This document shows, piece after piece, positions 25,656-35,877 of a stretch of DNA of 64,000 nucleotides; the first letter of the stretch is position 1, and each line of letters begins with the position of its first letter. A program made the translations under genes and the position numbers. Source of the DNA: Ciceribacter sp. T2.26MG-112.2 (GTDB lineage: Bacteria; Pseudomonadota; Alphaproteobacteria; Rhizobiales; Rhizobiaceae); assembly GCF_900492205.1 (NCBI RefSeq), contig NZ_UEYQ01000007.1, forward strand, positions 1-64,000. The letters run 5' to 3'. The notes below the pieces were generated by a model, which saw only the letters and a program-made list of their open reading frames with translations, was not told where the DNA came from and searched no databases.

Positions 25656-26258
25656 ATGCGCGTCGTCGCCATCAAGAACCTGAAAGGCGAAGCTGAGAAC
25701 CGTCTCATTCGCGCCATGCACCGTCTCCGCGCCCGCATTTTCCGTGGTCGACCGGCTTGGAAAGCCCGTGGCACATCCGGTCTTGAAAGAGGCAACTTCA
25801 ACAAGCTGGGTTCCGCATACGTCCTTCGCCTCGACCGTTGCGACGCTTTGGTCGGATGCGCGCGCCTGCTGGAGAAGGTAGTTCCCGAACTCCTGGAAAT
25901 GGCGCATCTCTCAACTTACCATCGAATGATCGAAAGCTCTCGATTTTGCCGGGGCACGAACACCGCGGTGGAACGGGAGCAGGCGGGCCTTCGCTCGGCG
26001 ACGCTCGTGATGTTTGCCGGCATCGTCGAGCGGAACATCCTCAGCGGTTACAGGGAATTCGCGACCGCGACGGACGTCAGGCTCGAGCGCATCCTCCGTC
26101 GTGCGGACTGGCCTCTGAGCCGTCTCGGCGCGCCTGCACAGATCAACGAATCGAGAAGCGTCGCTGGCCTGCTCCTCGCAGACCGGCAGGGCCTCGATCG
26201 CATTCGACGCGGCGCCTATTCGTCAGACTTTTCAATCTATCAAGCGGAAGCGGCCTGA
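25656..26258 (+). CDS. traI: TraI-like acyl-homoserine lactone synthase, catalytic Asp pair missing
   Basis: A 200-aa LuxI-family protein; the ATG at 25656 follows AGGGAGA. Conserved Arg25, Phe29 and Trp35 (MHRLRARIFRGRPAW) and ESSRFC (Glu93, Arg96) are present, and the C-terminal acyl-chain part aligns with TraI of Ti plasmids. However, the ERDxxD-type motif reads ERGNFN: Gly46 and Asn49 stand where LuxI enzymes have two conserved Asp (Asp45 and Asp48 of EsaI). Each could arise by a single base change. Activity is therefore doubtful. It leads the trb operon exactly as traI does on Ti plasmids, where the signal activates TraR and conjugation. Confidence 0.88.
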   Translation: MRVVAIKNLKGEAENRLIRAMHRLRARIFRGRPAWKARGTSGLERGNFNKLGSAYVLRLDRCDALVGCARLLEKVVPELLEMAHLSTYHRMIESSRFCRGTNTAVEREQAGLRSATLVMFAGIVERNILSGYREFATATDVRLERILRRADWPLSRLGAPAQINESRSVAGLLLADRQGLDRIRRGAYSSDFSIYQAEAA

Positions 26259-26260
26259 TC

Positions 26261-27232
26261 ATGCTCAGCACCCAAAACCGCTCACTCCCCCGTCTCGTCA
26301 GCAAGCTGCAGAACGCATTGGGAGATCATCTGTGTGTAGCACTCGAAGACCCGAGCGTCGTTGAGATCATGCTCAACCCTGATGGTCGGCTTTTCATCGA
26401 AAGGCTCGGTCACGGCATGGCCGCGGCCGGGGAGATGACACAGTCTGCGGCGGAAACTGTCATCGGAAGCGTCGCCCATGTTCTGAACTCGGAGGTGGAC
26501 GACGATCGCCCTATCGTTTCGGGCGAGTTGCCGATCGGCGGACACCGTTTCGAAGGACTGCTCCCACCGGTCGTCTCGGGTCCATCGTTCACCATCCGCC
26601 GTCGTGCGTCGCGGCTCATACCTCTTGATGACTATGTGTCGAGCAAGGTCATGACCGCAAGGCATGCGGAAATCATTCGCAACGCTATAGCCTCGAAGCT
26701 CAATATCCTCGTTGCCGGTGGCACTGGTTCGGGCAAGACCACGCTCACCAACGCGATCCTCGCGGAGATCATATCAAACTCCCCCGACGATCGGCTGGTC
26801 ATTCTGGAAGACACTGCCGAAATCCAATGCGCTGCCGACAACGCGGTTAGCCTGCATACCAGTGACGCCGTGGACATGTCGCGTCTCCTGAAAAGTACCA
26901 TGCGCCTTAGACCGGATCGGATCATCGTTGGCGAGGTCCGTGACGGCGCAGCCCTGACCATGCTGAAGGCGTGGAACACGGGCCACCCTGGAGGTGTCAC
27001 AACGATCCACTCCAATAGCGCGCGTTCCGCCCTGCAGCGTCTTGAGCAGCTGACCGCCGAGGCAAGCCATCAGCCGATGCAGGCGGTCATCGGAGATGCA
27101 ATCGATCTGATCATCTCGATTGAACGAACGGCCAAAGGACGGCGGATCAGCGAGATCCTCCATGTGACCCGCTTTGCAGGCGGCCAGTACCAAACGGAAC
27201 CTTATGCAGAGGAGAACCGGGATGCAGTTTGA
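26261..27232 (+). CDS. trbB: Conjugal transfer ATPase TrbB (VirB11-like)
   Basis: A 323-aa secretion ATPase. Walker A is [17 protein letters not shown], the Asp box is [13 protein letters not shown], Walker B is [17 protein letters not shown], and the His box is [12 protein letters not shown] hexameric inner-face motor for the mating-pair apparatus. It starts 2 bp after traI, so they are co-translated. Confidence 0.95.
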   Translation: MLSTQNRSLPRLVSKLQNALGDHLCVALEDPSVVEIMLNPDGRLFIERLGHGMAAAGEMTQSAAETVIGSVAHVLNSEVDDDRPIVSGELPIGGHRFEGLLPPVVSGPSFTIRRRASRLIPLDDYVSSKVMTARHAEIIRNAIASKLNILVAGGTGSGKTTLTNAILAEIISNSPDDRLVILEDTAEIQCAADNAVSLHTSDAVDMSRLLKSTMRLRPDRIIVGEVRDGAALTMLKAWNTGHPGGVTTIHSNSARSALQRLEQLTAEASHQPMQAVIGDAIDLIISIERTAKGRRISEILHVTRFAGGQYQTEPYAEENRDAV

Positions 27233-27596
27233 GAGGTCATTCCCGACAATTGCCGTTATCGCAGTCGCAGTTATCGCCGCTGCAACGCCAGCTTTCGCCA
27301 GTTCCGGCGGGAGTCTTCCGTGGGAAGGGCCGCTCGAGCAGATCCAGGAATCTATTACCGGCCCTGTCGCGGGCTATATTGCTCTGGCCGCTGTCGCGAT
27401 CGCCGGCGGCATGCTGATCTTCGGCGGCGAGCTCAACGATTTCGCCCGCAGGCTGATGTACGTCGTCCTGGTGGCCGGTATTCTGCTCGGCGCCACGACG
27501 ATCGTCGGTTTGTTCGGCGCGACTGGCGCATCGATAGGCTTGCCAAGGGATCAGGTCAGCCAACAGGTTTCGGACGGGGAAGGGGAGGGGGCCTGA
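27222..27596 (+). CDS. trbC: Conjugal pilin TrbC (VirB2-like)
   Basis: A 124-aa pilin precursor. A signal peptide ([16 protein letters not shown]) is followed by a short loop ([12 protein letters not shown]) and two hydrophobic helices, the pattern of cyclic TrbC pilins. It overlaps trbB by 11 bp. TraF encoded in this window is the expected processing peptidase. Confidence 0.92.
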   Translation: MQFERSFPTIAVIAVAVIAAATPAFASSGGSLPWEGPLEQIQESITGPVAGYIALAAVAIAGGMLIFGGELNDFARRLMYVVLVAGILLGATTIVGLFGATGASIGLPRDQVSQQVSDGEGEGA

Positions 27597-27880
27597 TGAG
27601 CCTCCACCGCAATCGCATCCACCGCGCCTTGTCACGACCAAACCTCCTGATGGGCGCTGACCGCGAGCTGGTGCTGATCACCGGGCTTGCCGCCGTAATC
27701 CTGATCTTCGTCGTCTTGACGGTTTACTCGGCGCTCTTTGGTGTGGCGATCTGGATCGTCATCGTCGGCTTGCTTCGCATGATGGCCAAGTCCGATCCCC
27801 AGATGCGGCAGGTCTATGCCCGTCATATTTCCTACAAGCCCCACTACCGGCCGACGGCCGCGCCGTGGCGAAAATACTGA
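27596..27880 (+). CDS. trbD: TrbD (VirB3-like membrane protein)
   Basis: A 94-aa protein with hydrophobic stretches (LVLITGLAAVILIFVVLTV and LFGVAIWIVIVGLLRMM) and a basic C-terminus, matching VirB3. It starts in a TGATG overlap with trbC and helps assemble the inner-membrane complex. Confidence 0.92.
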   Translation: MSLHRNRIHRALSRPNLLMGADRELVLITGLAAVILIFVVLTVYSALFGVAIWIVIVGLLRMMAKSDPQMRQVYARHISYKPHYRPTAAPWRKY

Positions 27881-27889
27881 AGTGTCCCA

Positions 27890-30346
27890 ATGGCTTCCCT
27901 CAAACGATTTCGCGCGACTGGCCCGTCTTTTGCAGATCTGGTTCCCTATGCCGGCCTGGTCGATAACGGCGTCCTGCTTTTGAAGGACGGCAGCCTGATG
28001 GCTGGCTGGTATTTTGCCGGCCCGGACGCCGAGAGCGCCACCGACCTCGAACGCAATGAGCTGTCGCGGCAAATCAACGCAATCCTGTCGCGTCTCGGGA
28101 CGGGCTGGATGATCCAGGTCGAGGCGATCCGGGTGCCGACGGTCGAATATCCTTCTCCAGAGCAGTGCCATTTTCCGGATCCTGTTACCCGCGCGATCGA
28201 CGCGGAGCGCAGGAGCCATTTCGAGCGAGAGCAGGGACACTTCGAGAGCAAGCATGCGGTCATTTTGACCTATCGGCCGCTCGAGTCGAAGAAGACTGCG
28301 TTAGCCAAATACACCTATTCGGACGAGGCGAGCCGGAAGAAATCCTATGCGGACACCATTCTGTTCGTATTTCGCAACGCCATCCGGGAAGTCGAACAGT
28401 ACCTGGCCAACACGCTGTCGATCGCCCGCATGCAGACCCGCGAGGTCCGCGAGAGGGGAGGGGAGCGGGTCGCACGCTATGACGATCTCCTGCAGTTCGT
28501 TCGATTTTGCATCACCGGAGAGAGCCATCCGGTTCGCTTGCCCGATGTCCCGATGTATCTCGACTGGTTGGTGACCGCAGAACTCCAGCATGGCCTGACG
28601 CCGAAGGTCGAGAACCGGTTTCTCGCTGTCGTCGCCATTGATGGCCTGCCGGCGGAAAGCTGGCCCGGCATCCTCAACAACCTCGACCTGATGCCGCTGA
28701 CTTACCGCTGGTCGTCGCGGTTCATATTCCTCGACGCCGAAGAGGCGCGCCAGAAACTCGAACGCACGCGAAAGAAGTGGCAGCAAAAGGTACGCCCCTT
28801 CTTCGATCAACTGTTCCAGACCCAGAGCCGATCGATCGATCAGGATGCCATGACCATGGTCGCGGAGACCGAGGACGCCATAGCCCAGGCCTCCTCGCAG
28901 CTCGTCGCCTACGGCTACTACACCCCGGTCGTCATCCTGTTTGATGAGAACAGCGAAGCCTTACAGGAGAAGGCGGAAGCCATTCGCCGGCTGGTTCAGG
29001 CGGAGGGTTTCGGAGCGCGTATCGAGACCTTGAACGCGACAGATGCCTTTCTCGGCAGCCTGCCCGGTAACTGGTACGCGAACATTCGTGAACCGCTGAT
29101 CAATACGCGCAACCTGGCGGACCTGGTCCCGTTGAACTCGGTGTGGTCGGGAAGTCCAGTCGCTCCATGCCCGTTCTATCCGTCGAACTCGCCGCCGCTG
29201 ATGCAGGTTGCCTCCGGATCGACGCCGTTTCGCCTGAACTTGCATGTCGACGATGTCGGCCACACCCTGATCTTCGGACCAACCGGCTCGGGCAAGTCGA
29301 CCCTTCTCGCGCTCATCGCCGCACAATACCGGCGTTACGAGCACGCCCAGATCTTTGCCTTCGACAAGGGCAACTCGCTCCTTCCACTCACGCTCGCTGC
29401 AGGCGGCGATCACTACGAAATCGGCAACGACCAAAACGGGGAGGGGAGAGCACTGGCATTCTGCCCGCTGCTCGATCTTTCCACAGACGGAGATCGGGCC
29501 TGGGCGGCCGAATGGATCGAAATGCTTGTCGCACTCCAAGGCGTCACCATCACGCCCGACCATCGCAATGCAATCTCACGTCAGATTGGGCTGATGGCGA
29601 CCGCGCCCGGAAAATCGTTGTCGGATTTCGTCAGCGGGGTACAGATGCGCGAGATCAAGGATGCGCTCCATCACTATACGGTCGATGGGCCAATGGGTCA
29701 GCTTCTAGACGCCGAAGAGGACGGCCTGACGCTCCGGGCATTCCAATGCTTCGAGATCGAGCAGCTCATGAACATGGGCGAACGCAATCTGGTACCCGTC
29801 CTCACCTATCTCTTCCACCGAATCGAGAAGCGGCTCGACGGTTCTCCAAGCCTGATCCTGCTGGATGAAGCTTGGCTGATGCTCGGACATCCGGTGTTCC
29901 GCGACAAGATCAGGGAATGGCTAAAGGTCCTCCGCAAAGCCAATTGCGCCGTCGTGCTGGCGACCCAATCTATCTCGGACGCCGAGCGCTCCGGCATCAT
30001 CGATGTTCTGAAGGAATCCTGCCCGACAAAGATCTGCCTGCCGAACGGCGCCGCGCGCGAGCCGGGGACGCGCGAGTTCTATGAACGGATCGGCTTCAAC
30101 GAGCGTCAGATCGAAATTGTCTCAAGCGCCATTCCTAAGCGTGAATACTACGTCGCCACGCCCGATGGCCGACGGCTCTTCGATATGTCGCTCGGACCGG
30201 TGGCGCTGAGCTTCGTGGGTGCCTCAGGAAAGGAAGACCTGAAGCGCATCCGAGCGCTGAAGGCAGAACATGGCCAGGACTGGCCAATCTTTTGGCTTGA
30301 AAAAAGAGGGGTTCAGAATGCAACGTCGCTACTCAATGTCCAATAA
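27890..30346 (+). CDS. trbE: Conjugal transfer ATPase TrbE (VirB4-like)
   Basis: An 818-aa motor with Walker A LIFGPTGSGKSTLLALI and Walker B SLILLDEAWLMLG, and the CagE/TrbE/VirB N-terminal domain. Length is full. It powers pilus biogenesis and substrate transfer at the inner membrane. Its end overlaps trbJ by 29 bp. Confidence 0.96.
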   Translation: MASLKRFRATGPSFADLVPYAGLVDNGVLLLKDGSLMAGWYFAGPDAESATDLERNELSRQINAILSRLGTGWMIQVEAIRVPTVEYPSPEQCHFPDPVTRAIDAERRSHFEREQGHFESKHAVILTYRPLESKKTALAKYTYSDEASRKKSYADTILFVFRNAIREVEQYLANTLSIARMQTREVRERGGERVARYDDLLQFVRFCITGESHPVRLPDVPMYLDWLVTAELQHGLTPKVENRFLAVVAIDGLPAESWPGILNNLDLMPLTYRWSSRFIFLDAEEARQKLERTRKKWQQKVRPFFDQLFQTQSRSIDQDAMTMVAETEDAIAQASSQLVAYGYYTPVVILFDENSEALQEKAEAIRRLVQAEGFGARIETLNATDAFLGSLPGNWYANIREPLINTRNLADLVPLNSVWSGSPVAPCPFYPSNSPPLMQVASGSTPFRLNLHVDDVGHTLIFGPTGSGKSTLLALIAAQYRRYEHAQIFAFDKGNSLLPLTLAAGGDHYEIGNDQNGEGRALAFCPLLDLSTDGDRAWAAEWIEMLVALQGVTITPDHRNAISRQIGLMATAPGKSLSDFVSGVQMREIKDALHHYTVDGPMGQLLDAEEDGLTLRAFQCFEIEQLMNMGERNLVPVLTYLFHRIEKRLDGSPSLILLDEAWLMLGHPVFRDKIREWLKVLRKANCAVVLATQSISDAERSGIIDVLKESCPTKICLPNGAAREPGTREFYERIGFNERQIEIVSSAIPKREYYVATPDGRRLFDMSLGPVALSFVGASGKEDLKRIRALKAEHGQDWPIFWLEKRGVQNATSLLNVQ

Positions 30347-31121
30347 CTGGGCCGTCGCAACGATAAGCGCGGCGATCGCGCTGTTGCCTGTTGCCTCCGC
30401 CGACGCGGGATCTGCAACAGGCGCTGCCACCGAATGGACGCAGCTCGCCAACAATGCTCAGCTCATCGACCTCCTTCAAAGCTCCGGCCTGCAGGTTGAT
30501 AATCAGCTGACCCAAATCACCCAATTGGCGGAGCAGATACAGAACCAGCTGAAGATCTACGAGAACATGCTGCAAAATACTGCGCAGCTCCCAAACCACA
30601 TCTGGGGACAGGTCGAGGGCGATCTCAACCGTCTGCGGAGCATCGTCGACCAGGGGCAAAGCATCTCGTTTTCGATGGGCAATGCCGACGACGTCCTTCA
30701 GCAGCGGTTCAAAAGCTATGCGGACCTGAAAACCACCCTGCCCAACTCCGAATCCTTCGCGAACACCTACCAATCCTGGTCGGACACGAACCGGGATACG
30801 ATCGGCAGCACGCTGAAGGCTGCAAGCCTGACGGCGGACCAGTTCGACACGGAAGAAGGCACCATGAGCTCGCTTCGATCCATGTCGGAGTCGGCCGACG
30901 GCCAGATGAAGGCTCTTCAAGTCGGGCACCAGATCGCAGCACAGCAGGTCTCCCAGATGCAGAAGCTCCGCGGCCTGGTCTCCCAGCAGATGACGATGAT
31001 GGGGACCTGGCTCCAGACTAAGCAGACTGACAAGGATCTCGCCCAGGCCCGGCGAGAGAAATTCTTCAACGCCGACGTTTCCACGATCCCGAGCGGCCAG
31101 AAGATGGAGCCACGCTGGTGA
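30318..31121 (+). CDS. trbJ: TrbJ (VirB5-like)
   Basis: A 267-aa exported protein: signal peptide ISAAIALLPVASADA, then long coiled helices (LTQITQLAEQIQNQLKIYEN), the VirB5 pattern for a minor pilus subunit. Its end, RREKFFNADVSTIPSGQKM and then EPRW, closely resembles the end of TrbK. Confidence 0.92.
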   Translation: MQRRYSMSNNWAVATISAAIALLPVASADAGSATGAATEWTQLANNAQLIDLLQSSGLQVDNQLTQITQLAEQIQNQLKIYENMLQNTAQLPNHIWGQVEGDLNRLRSIVDQGQSISFSMGNADDVLQQRFKSYADLKTTLPNSESFANTYQSWSDTNRDTIGSTLKAASLTADQFDTEEGTMSSLRSMSESADGQMKALQVGHQIAAQQVSQMQKLRGLVSQQMTMMGTWLQTKQTDKDLAQARREKFFNADVSTIPSGQKMEPRW

Positions 31122-31321
31122 GCCGCCCGGTCCTGATCGTCGCGGTGCTGGCCTTAGTGGCTGCGGCGGCTTCCGGCACCACTCTTTATCTCGTCCAGGC
31201 AGACGCCGCGGCACCACCCGACATGAGCGAACAGCAACGCATTAGCCGCGAGAAGTTCTTCGGCACAGCCGAAGAACTGCCCCCGATCGAGAAAGGCCAG
31301 GAGATGCGCCCGCGATGGTGA
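31118..31321 (+). CDS. trbK: TrbK entry-exclusion protein
   Basis: A 67-aa protein from GTG 31118, overlapping trbJ by GTGA. An N-terminal hydrophobic segment (VLIVAVLALVAAAASGTTLY) would anchor or export it; no lipobox Cys is seen. The tail SREKFFGTAEELPPIEKGQE, then MRPRW, echoes TrbJ. The family is linked to blocking mating between plasmid-bearing cells. Confidence 0.82.
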   Translation: MSRPVLIVAVLALVAAAASGTTLYLVQADAAAPPDMSEQQRISREKFFGTAEELPPIEKGQEMRPRW

Positions 31322-32493
31322 AGCCAAATCTTGAACGGGCGCTTACATTCGTAGGAATAGCTTGCCTTCTCCTTGCCACTCCAGCCCTCGCTCAGCAGGG
31401 ACAGGTCCTGACAGAGCTTGAGAACCAGGTTTCTGCTGCTGCGAAGGGGTGGGAGACCACCATCATGAACGCGGCGAGGTCGCTGTTCTGGATGCTCGCC
31501 GGGATCGAGGTCGGCATTGCCGCCGTCTGGCTTGCCATACAGGCCGCATCCCTTGAGAGCTGGTTCGCCGAACTCGTTCGTCGCATCATGTTCATCGGCT
31601 TCTTCGCGTTCGTTCTCGCCCAAGGTCCAACCCTTGCAAAGGACATCGTCAACAGTCTCTACCAGATCGGTGCGGGCGGCGGCTCCGCTTCACCGGCTGA
31701 GGTGTTCGACGCCGGTATCCGGGTCGCATCGCAGATGTCCGAGCAGGCCAAGTTTGGCGTGTTCGAAGACAACGCGCTTGCGATCGCCGCCGTCCTTGCC
31801 ATGGGCGTCGTCGTCATATGCTTCTCGTTGGTGGCGGCGATCTTCGTCGCGGTGATGGTCGAGATGTATGTCGGCCTCCTGGCCGGCATGATCATGCTCG
31901 GGCTTGGGGGCTCATCGTTCACGAAGGACTTTGCCGTCAGATATTTGATCTACGCCTTCGGCGTCGGCCTGAAGCTCATGGCACTGGTCATGATTGCGAA
32001 GATCGGATCAGAAGTCCTTCTCGGCCTGGCGCAAGCACCGACGGCCGAGTCCAATCAGTTCATCACCACACTGGCGATCGCCGGCATATCTGTCGTCGTG
32101 TTTATCATCGCCATGTACGTCCCCACCATCATCCAGGGCGTTGTTCAGGGCGCGTCTATCTCTGGCGGCATGGAAGCCATGCGCCATGGCGGGCAGGCCA
32201 CATCATACTCGCTCGGAGCAGCATCCCTCGCCGCGGGCGCCATCGGAGCTGGTGCCGCTGCAGCTCAATCCGCACGCGCTGCTGGTTCCTCTATGGCGGG
32301 CTCAGCACTTCGCGGAATGGGTGCCGGGATCGGCTCGGCCGGAAAAGCAGCCAGCTCGGCGGCCAAGGAAAAAGCCATTGGTTCGCCCGGAGCCTATGCC
32401 GGTTCCATCATGGGACTCGCCAACGCCAAACTCGATCAGGGCCGCACTGGACATAGCGGCCCCAAACTACCTCCCGAACGAAACGACAAATAG
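31315..32493 (+). CDS. trbL: TrbL (VirB6-like polytopic protein)
   Basis: A 392-aa membrane protein with a signal-like start (GIACLLLATPALA), several hydrophobic helices, and a Gly/Ala/Ser-rich tail (LAAGAIGAGAAAAQSARAAG) typical of TrbL. It forms part of the inner-membrane channel. It overlaps trbK by 7 bp. Confidence 0.93.
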   Translation: MVKPNLERALTFVGIACLLLATPALAQQGQVLTELENQVSAAAKGWETTIMNAARSLFWMLAGIEVGIAAVWLAIQAASLESWFAELVRRIMFIGFFAFVLAQGPTLAKDIVNSLYQIGAGGGSASPAEVFDAGIRVASQMSEQAKFGVFEDNALAIAAVLAMGVVVICFSLVAAIFVAVMVEMYVGLLAGMIMLGLGGSSFTKDFAVRYLIYAFGVGLKLMALVMIAKIGSEVLLGLAQAPTAESNQFITTLAIAGISVVVFIIAMYVPTIIQGVVQGASISGGMEAMRHGGQATSYSLGAASLAAGAIGAGAAAAQSARAAGSSMAGSALRGMGAGIGSAGKAASSAAKEKAIGSPGAYAGSIMGLANAKLDQGRTGHSGPKLPPERNDK

Positions 32494-32514
32494 TCATCAG
32501 GAAGGCAAAAAGCG

Positions 32515-33177
32515 ATGACAGCAAACCGGCCGCCCGACAGCCCTTACCTTGCCGCGCGGCAAGAGTGGACAGAACGATATGGCTCCTTTGTCCAAGCCGC
32601 GCGCGCATGGCGTATCGTCGGCATTCTCGGACTATCGATGGCCGTGATCGGCTTCACCTATGCCATGTATCTCAGCACCCAGGTCAAGCTCGTGCCTTAC
32701 ATCGTCGAGGTCGACAAACTCGGCACCTCGGTGACGGCGGGTTTCCCCCAGCAGATCGAGTATGCGGATGCCCGCGTCGTTCGCGCGACACTCGGTAATT
32801 TCGTCACGAGCTTGAAGTCGATCACGCCGGATGCGGTGGTGCAGAAGCAATACATCGATCGGACCTACGCGCTCCTGAGAACCTCAGACCCGTCGACCCA
32901 GAAGATCAATGCCTGGTTTCGTGGAAACTCGCCGTTCGAAAAGGCAAAGACATCGACGGTCGCCATCGAGGTGAACAATATCGTCGCGCTCTCCAACCAG
33001 ACCTACCAGATCGACTGGACCGAATATGAGCGCGACCGCAAGGGCAAGGAGATCGGCACCAGGCGGTTTCGCGGGATAGCGACTGTCGCACTGACCGCGC
33101 CACAGGACGAGGCGATCATCCGCCTCAACCCGATCGGTCTTTATGTCCAGGACTTCGACTGGACCGCACAGCTTTAA
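32515..33177 (+). CDS. trbF: TrbF (VirB8-like)
   Basis: A 220-aa protein with one N-terminal membrane helix ([20 protein letters not shown]) and a periplasmic VirB8 domain. It nucleates the core complex. Full length. Confidence 0.94.
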   Translation: MTANRPPDSPYLAARQEWTERYGSFVQAARAWRIVGILGLSMAVIGFTYAMYLSTQVKLVPYIVEVDKLGTSVTAGFPQQIEYADARVVRATLGNFVTSLKSITPDAVVQKQYIDRTYALLRTSDPSTQKINAWFRGNSPFEKAKTSTVAIEVNNIVALSNQTYQIDWTEYERDRKGKEIGTRRFRGIATVALTAPQDEAIIRLNPIGLYVQDFDWTAQL

Positions 33178-33192
33178 GGAAGGGGCAGTCAC

Positions 33193-34005
33193 ATGCACAG
33201 AACAGGATTGATCGCGGCAGCCGGCTGCATGGCCGGAATCGTCCTTGCAGATTGCGCTCTTGCGCAGAGCATGACGTCGAATGAGGTGAAAGGCACCAAC
33301 ATCTCGCGGAAGTGGCGGGGAGCACCGGGTCTGGTCACGACCGGACCTGATGGAAAGGTCATTTTCCTGTTCGGCGAAACCCAGCCCTCTGTTGTTTGCT
33401 CGCCGCTCCAGGTCTGCGATATCGAGCTGCAAGGCGGTGAAATCGTCCGGGATGTACTTGTAGGCGACACCGTCCGTTGGAAGGTCGAACCGGCGACTTC
33501 GGGCGCGACCGGCGGGCAGGCAATCCACCTGATCGTCAAGCCGTCCGAGACCGGGTTGGTTACGTCGATGGTCGTCACAACCTCTCGTCGGACCTATCAT
33601 ATCCAGCTCAAATCGCATCCCAGCCAGTATATGGCCCGGATTGGCTTCGAGTATCCGGAGGATGTGTCGACCAAGCTGGCGGAAATCAATGCCCGGCTCG
33701 AGACCGGCGGCATTCCGGGGAGCGCTCCTGACAAGCTGAACTTCTCGTATTCTATCAGCGGTGGCGCCTCATGGCGACCGAAGCGCGTCTACTCCGACGG
33801 CGCCAGGACCTACATCCAGTTTCCCCGGTCCCTCTCCGGGCAGGACGCCCCAGTGCTGTTCGTCGTCAGCGGCGGCCAGAACCGCATCGTCAACTATCGG
33901 CTGAAGAACGACATGATGATCGTCGACTACGCCGTCGACAAGGCTGTGTTGGTGTCCGGGGTCGGGTGGCGACGGCAGAAAATCACGATCCGGCGGGGAG
34001 GTTGA
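33193..34005 (+). CDS. trbG: TrbG (VirB9-like)
   Basis: A 270-aa secreted protein: signal peptide ([16 protein letters not shown]), then the VirB9/CagX fold including [20 protein letters not shown] and PVLFVVSG. Outer-membrane-proximal core subunit. Confidence 0.94.
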   Translation: MHRTGLIAAAGCMAGIVLADCALAQSMTSNEVKGTNISRKWRGAPGLVTTGPDGKVIFLFGETQPSVVCSPLQVCDIELQGGEIVRDVLVGDTVRWKVEPATSGATGGQAIHLIVKPSETGLVTSMVVTTSRRTYHIQLKSHPSQYMARIGFEYPEDVSTKLAEINARLETGGIPGSAPDKLNFSYSISGGASWRPKRVYSDGARTYIQFPRSLSGQDAPVLFVVSGGQNRIVNYRLKNDMMIVDYAVDKAVLVSGVGWRRQKITIRRGG

Positions 34006-34008
34006 CCG

Positions 34009-34446
34009 ATGAGGAAGACCCTCGCTGCCATCGTCATCACCTCCGTTCTTTCCGGTTGCCAGACTGCGGATGAGACACTGACTACCAGTTCCGCCTCGAT
34101 TGCAGTCACCGGTGCCACCGCCAGCGCGATCGCCGGCGACATGGCAAGCCGCCTCGCTGAACAGGCTGGGCCAACCGGTACCACAACCTTCAAAATGGAC
34201 AAGGACACGTCCGAATACGCCGCCGCCCTTGAGGCGGCACTGAAGGGATGGGGATACACGGTCATTGCGGATGGGAAAGTCGGTAAAGATCAAACACCAA
34301 TCGAGGTCGCGTGGTCGATCGACAGTTTCGACGGACAGGTTCTGGCGAGGGTCAGTACGCCAGCCATTGCGCTCGGCCGTGCCTACGCCGCGACGTCTGC
34401 GGGCGCGACACCGGCCAGCCCGCTCTCGATCTTGAAGCGTAATTGA
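34009..34446 (+). CDS. trbH: TrbH (VirB7-like lipoprotein)
   Basis: A 145-aa lipoprotein: MRKTLAAIVITSVLSGCQT has a lipobox ending in Cys17. The remainder matches the TrbH pattern (VAWSIDSFDGQVLARVSTP). It stabilises TrbG at the outer membrane. Confidence 0.9.
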   Translation: MRKTLAAIVITSVLSGCQTADETLTTSSASIAVTGATASAIAGDMASRLAEQAGPTGTTTFKMDKDTSEYAAALEAALKGWGYTVIADGKVGKDQTPIEVAWSIDSFDGQVLARVSTPAIALGRAYAATSAGATPASPLSILKRN

Positions 34447-34460
34447 GGGGAGGGGAGAAC

Positions 34461-35753
34461 ATGGTTCAATCGCTCCAGCTCGGCACGACGGGCAATACTG
34501 ACGATCAACAGAGCATGCGGCGGCTCAATCGCCTGCCGATCATCATCTCGATCGTTATCATCGTTTTGTTCTTCGGTGTCGTGATCATCGGCCTGTCTTG
34601 GCGCGGCCTATCCTTCAACCGAGGAAATGAGCTCGACACCAATACCAATTCTCCGGCGACCAGTTTCGGTGACCAGTTGAAGCGCGGGGTGTCGGACGGG
34701 ATCATAGGCGAGCCAGAGAGTCGAGAAGTCTTTCAGCCGACACCTGACGTTGTCGAACGAGAGCCGGTGAGGAAGGAAGTCGTCGAGCGTCAGAGCGAGG
34801 TCCGGACGGAACGGCGATCGCAACTCGAGCCGGAAGCGGAGTGGAAGGCCCGACTGAAGCGGGAACAGGACGAGCAGATCCTTCGGGAGGCGCAGCGTCA
34901 GAGGATGGCCAGCCTGCAGGCACGAGCGACCGCACTCGATTCACCGCTGAAGGTGGATGTGTCGGACGTTCAAAAAGCTGACAGCAGAACCGACGCCAGC
35001 CAGCCTCAAAATGCCGCCACGAACAGTGCGTCCGATCTTTACAGCGTTGCGGTGAAATCCGGTTTGCTCGGGCAGAACGTGGATCAAAACGGTCAGACTT
35101 CGAAGGAGGATTTCTTCAACCAGGACATCAAGGACCTTGGCTATCTGCCGAACCAGGTCGTCCGGCAGCTCTCCCCTTACGAGTTGAAGCGAGGATCAAT
35201 TATTCCCGCCACCATGATTACGGGCTTGAATTCTGACTTGCCGGGCAGGATCTCGGCACAAGTCAGCCAGAACATCTATGACAGTGCCACCGGCTATCGG
35301 CTGCTGATCCCCCAGGGGGCGAAGCTGTTCGGCCGTTACGATTCGAAGGTGTCGTTTGGCCAGGAGCGTGTGTTGGTCGTCTGGACCGACATCATCTTCC
35401 CGAACGGCTCGACGCTTCAGATTGCCGGCATGTCCGGAACGGACGCCGAGGGGTACGGCGGTTTCAAGGACAAGGTCGATCGTCACCTCTGGCGCACGTT
35501 CGGTTCAGCGGCACTCGTCGCCATCATCGGAACGGGTATCGACATGTCGATGCCCGAGAGCTCCACGCTCGCTACGCAGGACACGGCTTCAGACGCCGCT
35601 CGCCGGAATTTTGCCGAGAGCTTCGGCAGGATGGCAGAGCAAACCATCTCGAAAAATCTGAATGTCCAGCCGACGATCAGGATCCGACCAGGTTACAAAT
35701 TCATCGTCCTGGTGGATCAGGACATCATCTTTCCAACCGCGTATCGCAACTAA
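34461..35753 (+). CDS. trbI: TrbI (VirB10-like)
   Basis: A 430-aa VirB10 homologue. One membrane helix (IIISIVIIVLFFGVVIIGLS), a charged proline-bearing spacer (QPTPDVVEREPVRKEVVERQ) and the C-terminal TrbI domain (IIPATMITGLNSDLPGRISA and LFGRYDSKVSFGQERVLVVW). The ATG at 34461 follows GGGGAGGGGAG. It spans both membranes and ends the trb operon; traR and traM, which often follow here, are absent. Confidence 0.95.
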   Translation: MVQSLQLGTTGNTDDQQSMRRLNRLPIIISIVIIVLFFGVVIIGLSWRGLSFNRGNELDTNTNSPATSFGDQLKRGVSDGIIGEPESREVFQPTPDVVEREPVRKEVVERQSEVRTERRSQLEPEAEWKARLKREQDEQILREAQRQRMASLQARATALDSPLKVDVSDVQKADSRTDASQPQNAATNSASDLYSVAVKSGLLGQNVDQNGQTSKEDFFNQDIKDLGYLPNQVVRQLSPYELKRGSIIPATMITGLNSDLPGRISAQVSQNIYDSATGYRLLIPQGAKLFGRYDSKVSFGQERVLVVWTDIIFPNGSTLQIAGMSGTDAEGYGGFKDKVDRHLWRTFGSAALVAIIGTGIDMSMPESSTLATQDTASDAARRNFAESFGRMAEQTISKNLNVQPTIRIRPGYKFIVLVDQDIIFPTAYRN

Positions 35754-35877
35754 AAGGGCACCCCTGGCTGACCAAGACCAGAGCAAAGAGATAATTGAAC
35801 CGATACGGCTCAGCATAGTTGCGCGTGGCCGCTGACGCTGCCACCAGACAAAACCTGGTAAGCCCGATAAATCCACT

